DNA of 7,288 nucleotides. Origin: Chitinophaga pinensis (lineage in GTDB: Bacteria; Bacteroidota; Bacteroidia; Flavobacteriales_D; Crocinitomicaceae). The translations under genes and the position numbers were made by a program. The DNA lies in assembly GCA_945870115.1 (NCBI GenBank), contig CAMBRH010000174.1, positions 1 to 7,288 of the forward strand. Reading direction: 5' to 3'. Of this stretch, positions 6,728 through 7,288 are shown one piece after another (position 1 is the first letter of the stretch; every line of letters starts with the position of its first letter). Below the pieces are notes generated by a model, which saw nothing but the letters and a program-made list of their open reading frames with translations, was not told where the DNA came from and did no database searches.

Positions 6728-6828
6728 AGGAACATAGAAAACATAAGGTTGAGAGCTTGTATTAATGAGAGTAGATTGGTTTGTATGGGTAAATTTTTGA
6801 TACAAAGGCACAAAAGCAACCCGTTGCT
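6719..6828. repeat. Repeat-like CACAAAGG DNA upstream of the DUF4292 gene, with a small palindrome
   Basis: The words CCACAAAGGAACAT (6722-6735) and ACAAAGGCACAAAAG (6802-6816) resemble GAACACAAAGG at 4549-4559. On the minus strand CCTTTGT occurs in both copies. AGCAAC (6815-6820) and GTTGCT (6823-6828) form a palindrome. On the minus strand it is followed by TTTGTG, so it could act as a weak hairpin after the TPR gene. Read in the DUF4292 frame, the two copies give the similar peptides FVPLYQKF and YVPLWSKI, an echo expected of translated repeat DNA. Confidence 0.4.
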
Positions 6829-6875
6829 CACGAAGAAAATTTGAAACTCTTGTTTTCTTATTTTTATTTAAACTA

Positions 6876-7288
6876 CTAATAAACAGGTTCAAAATATTGT
6901 TTTTTTTCAATTTTGTCAATTAATTTAGTATTTGTTGAACCCATTTCTTTGGCTTGTTTCCATGAAATCAGTGCTTCATCAACTTTTCCAAGTTTAAAAA
7001 GAGCATCTCCTTTATGTTCAATAATGTGTTTATCTAATGGACTTTTAATTAGAGCTAAATTAAATTGATCCAAAGATTCTTGGTATTTTCCTTTTTGAAA
7101 TAAAATCCAACCGTAAGTATCTAAAAAATGTGACTCATTAGGGGAATTTTCTAAAACTTGTTTTATTAAAGATTCTGCTTTTTCTAAATCAGTATTTGAA
7201 ATTGCCAAACGATAAGCATAATTATTTTTATATAAAATATTTTTATCATCTAATTTTAGAGCTTTTTCATATGCTTCTTTTCCTTCTT
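6876..7288 (-). CDS. Tetratricopeptide-repeat (TPR) protein, C-terminal part (5' end beyond window)
   Basis: The frame is open from the window edge to a TAA at 6876, giving 136 visible residues; the true start is outside. About three and a half TPR units are visible. A first partial unit (EGKEAYEKALKLDDKN) is followed by units starting near ILYKNNYAYRLA, SHFLDTYGWILFQKGKYQES and HIIEHKGDALFKLGKVDEA, with the usual small and aromatic residues (Y-G-W, A-L, Y/A-x-x-S/A-L). A short tail, IEKKQYFEPVY, ends the protein. TPR arrays are protein-binding scaffolds, so no enzymatic role can be assigned. A TTG at 7208 could be mistaken for a start, but the repeat pattern continues upstream of it. The gene precedes the DUF4292 lipoprotein and EnvC-like genes in the same direction, suggesting an envelope-related role by context only. 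Confidence 0.85.
   Translation of the reverse strand, partial: EGKEAYEKALKLDDKNILYKNNYAYRLAISNTDLEKAESLIKQVLENSPNESHFLDTYGWILFQKGKYQESLDQFNLALIKSPLDKHIIEHKGDALFKLGKVDEALISWKQAKEMGSTNTKLIDKIEKKQYFEPVY

Noticed and set aside
7177..7208. TTG at 7208 as the start of the TPR gene
   Set aside because: The frame stays open to the window edge, and TPR-like sequence (EGKEAYEKALKLDD) continues upstream, so the gene is truncated by the window.

Overview
The window looks like chromosomal DNA of a Bacteroidota member, most likely a Flavobacteriaceae (Flavobacterium-like) species. The evidence is low GC with strongly AT-rich intergenic DNA, A-rich leaders without clear Shine-Dalgarno sites, several TAnnTTTG-type -7 promoter words, the alternative complex III (act) genes, a DUF4292 lipoprotein, and CACAAAG/CGCAAAG-type intergenic repeats that I associate from memory with this group. 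All six genes lie on the minus strand, so transcription runs from high to low coordinates.

Region by region, in transcription order. At 7288-6876 is the C-terminal part of a TPR-repeat protein that enters from outside the window. At 6727-5891 is a DUF4292 outer-membrane-type lipoprotein. Its frame is open up to an ATG at 6919, but that extension runs through repeat-like DNA and puts about 90 residues in front of the lipobox, so I place the start lower. At 5907-4621, overlapping the DUF4292 stop by 17 bases, is an EnvC-like murein hydrolase activator with a coiled coil and a degenerate, probably non-catalytic LytM domain. These three genes look like one envelope-related transcription unit. A 284-base non-coding stretch (4337-4620) holds degenerate CGCAAAG/CACAAAG repeats and a small hairpin. 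At 4336-3284 is a stand-alone M42 aminopeptidase with all expected metal ligands. A 219-base AT-rich stretch (3065-3283) follows, with candidate -7 boxes, palindromes and a terminator-like hairpin just ahead of actA.

At 3064-1715 is actA, a cytochrome c with six CXXCH motifs and two membrane segments. After 43 bases comes actB (1671 to the window edge), the Tat-exported iron-sulfur/molybdopterin-family subunit, cut by the edge after 557 codons. ActA and ActB are periplasmic subunits of alternative complex III, the quinol:cytochrome c (or oxidase) oxidoreductase that replaces the bc1 complex. The remaining act genes (actC-actF) and probably cytochrome oxidase genes would be expected beyond base 1.

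I see no RNA genes, CRISPR arrays, transposases, phage genes or defence systems, and no clearly new biological system. The best leads for a second look are the six-heme layout of ActA, the hairpin leader of actA, the inactive-looking LytM site, and the repeat-like DNA that appears to have become the 5' extension of the DUF4292 frame.
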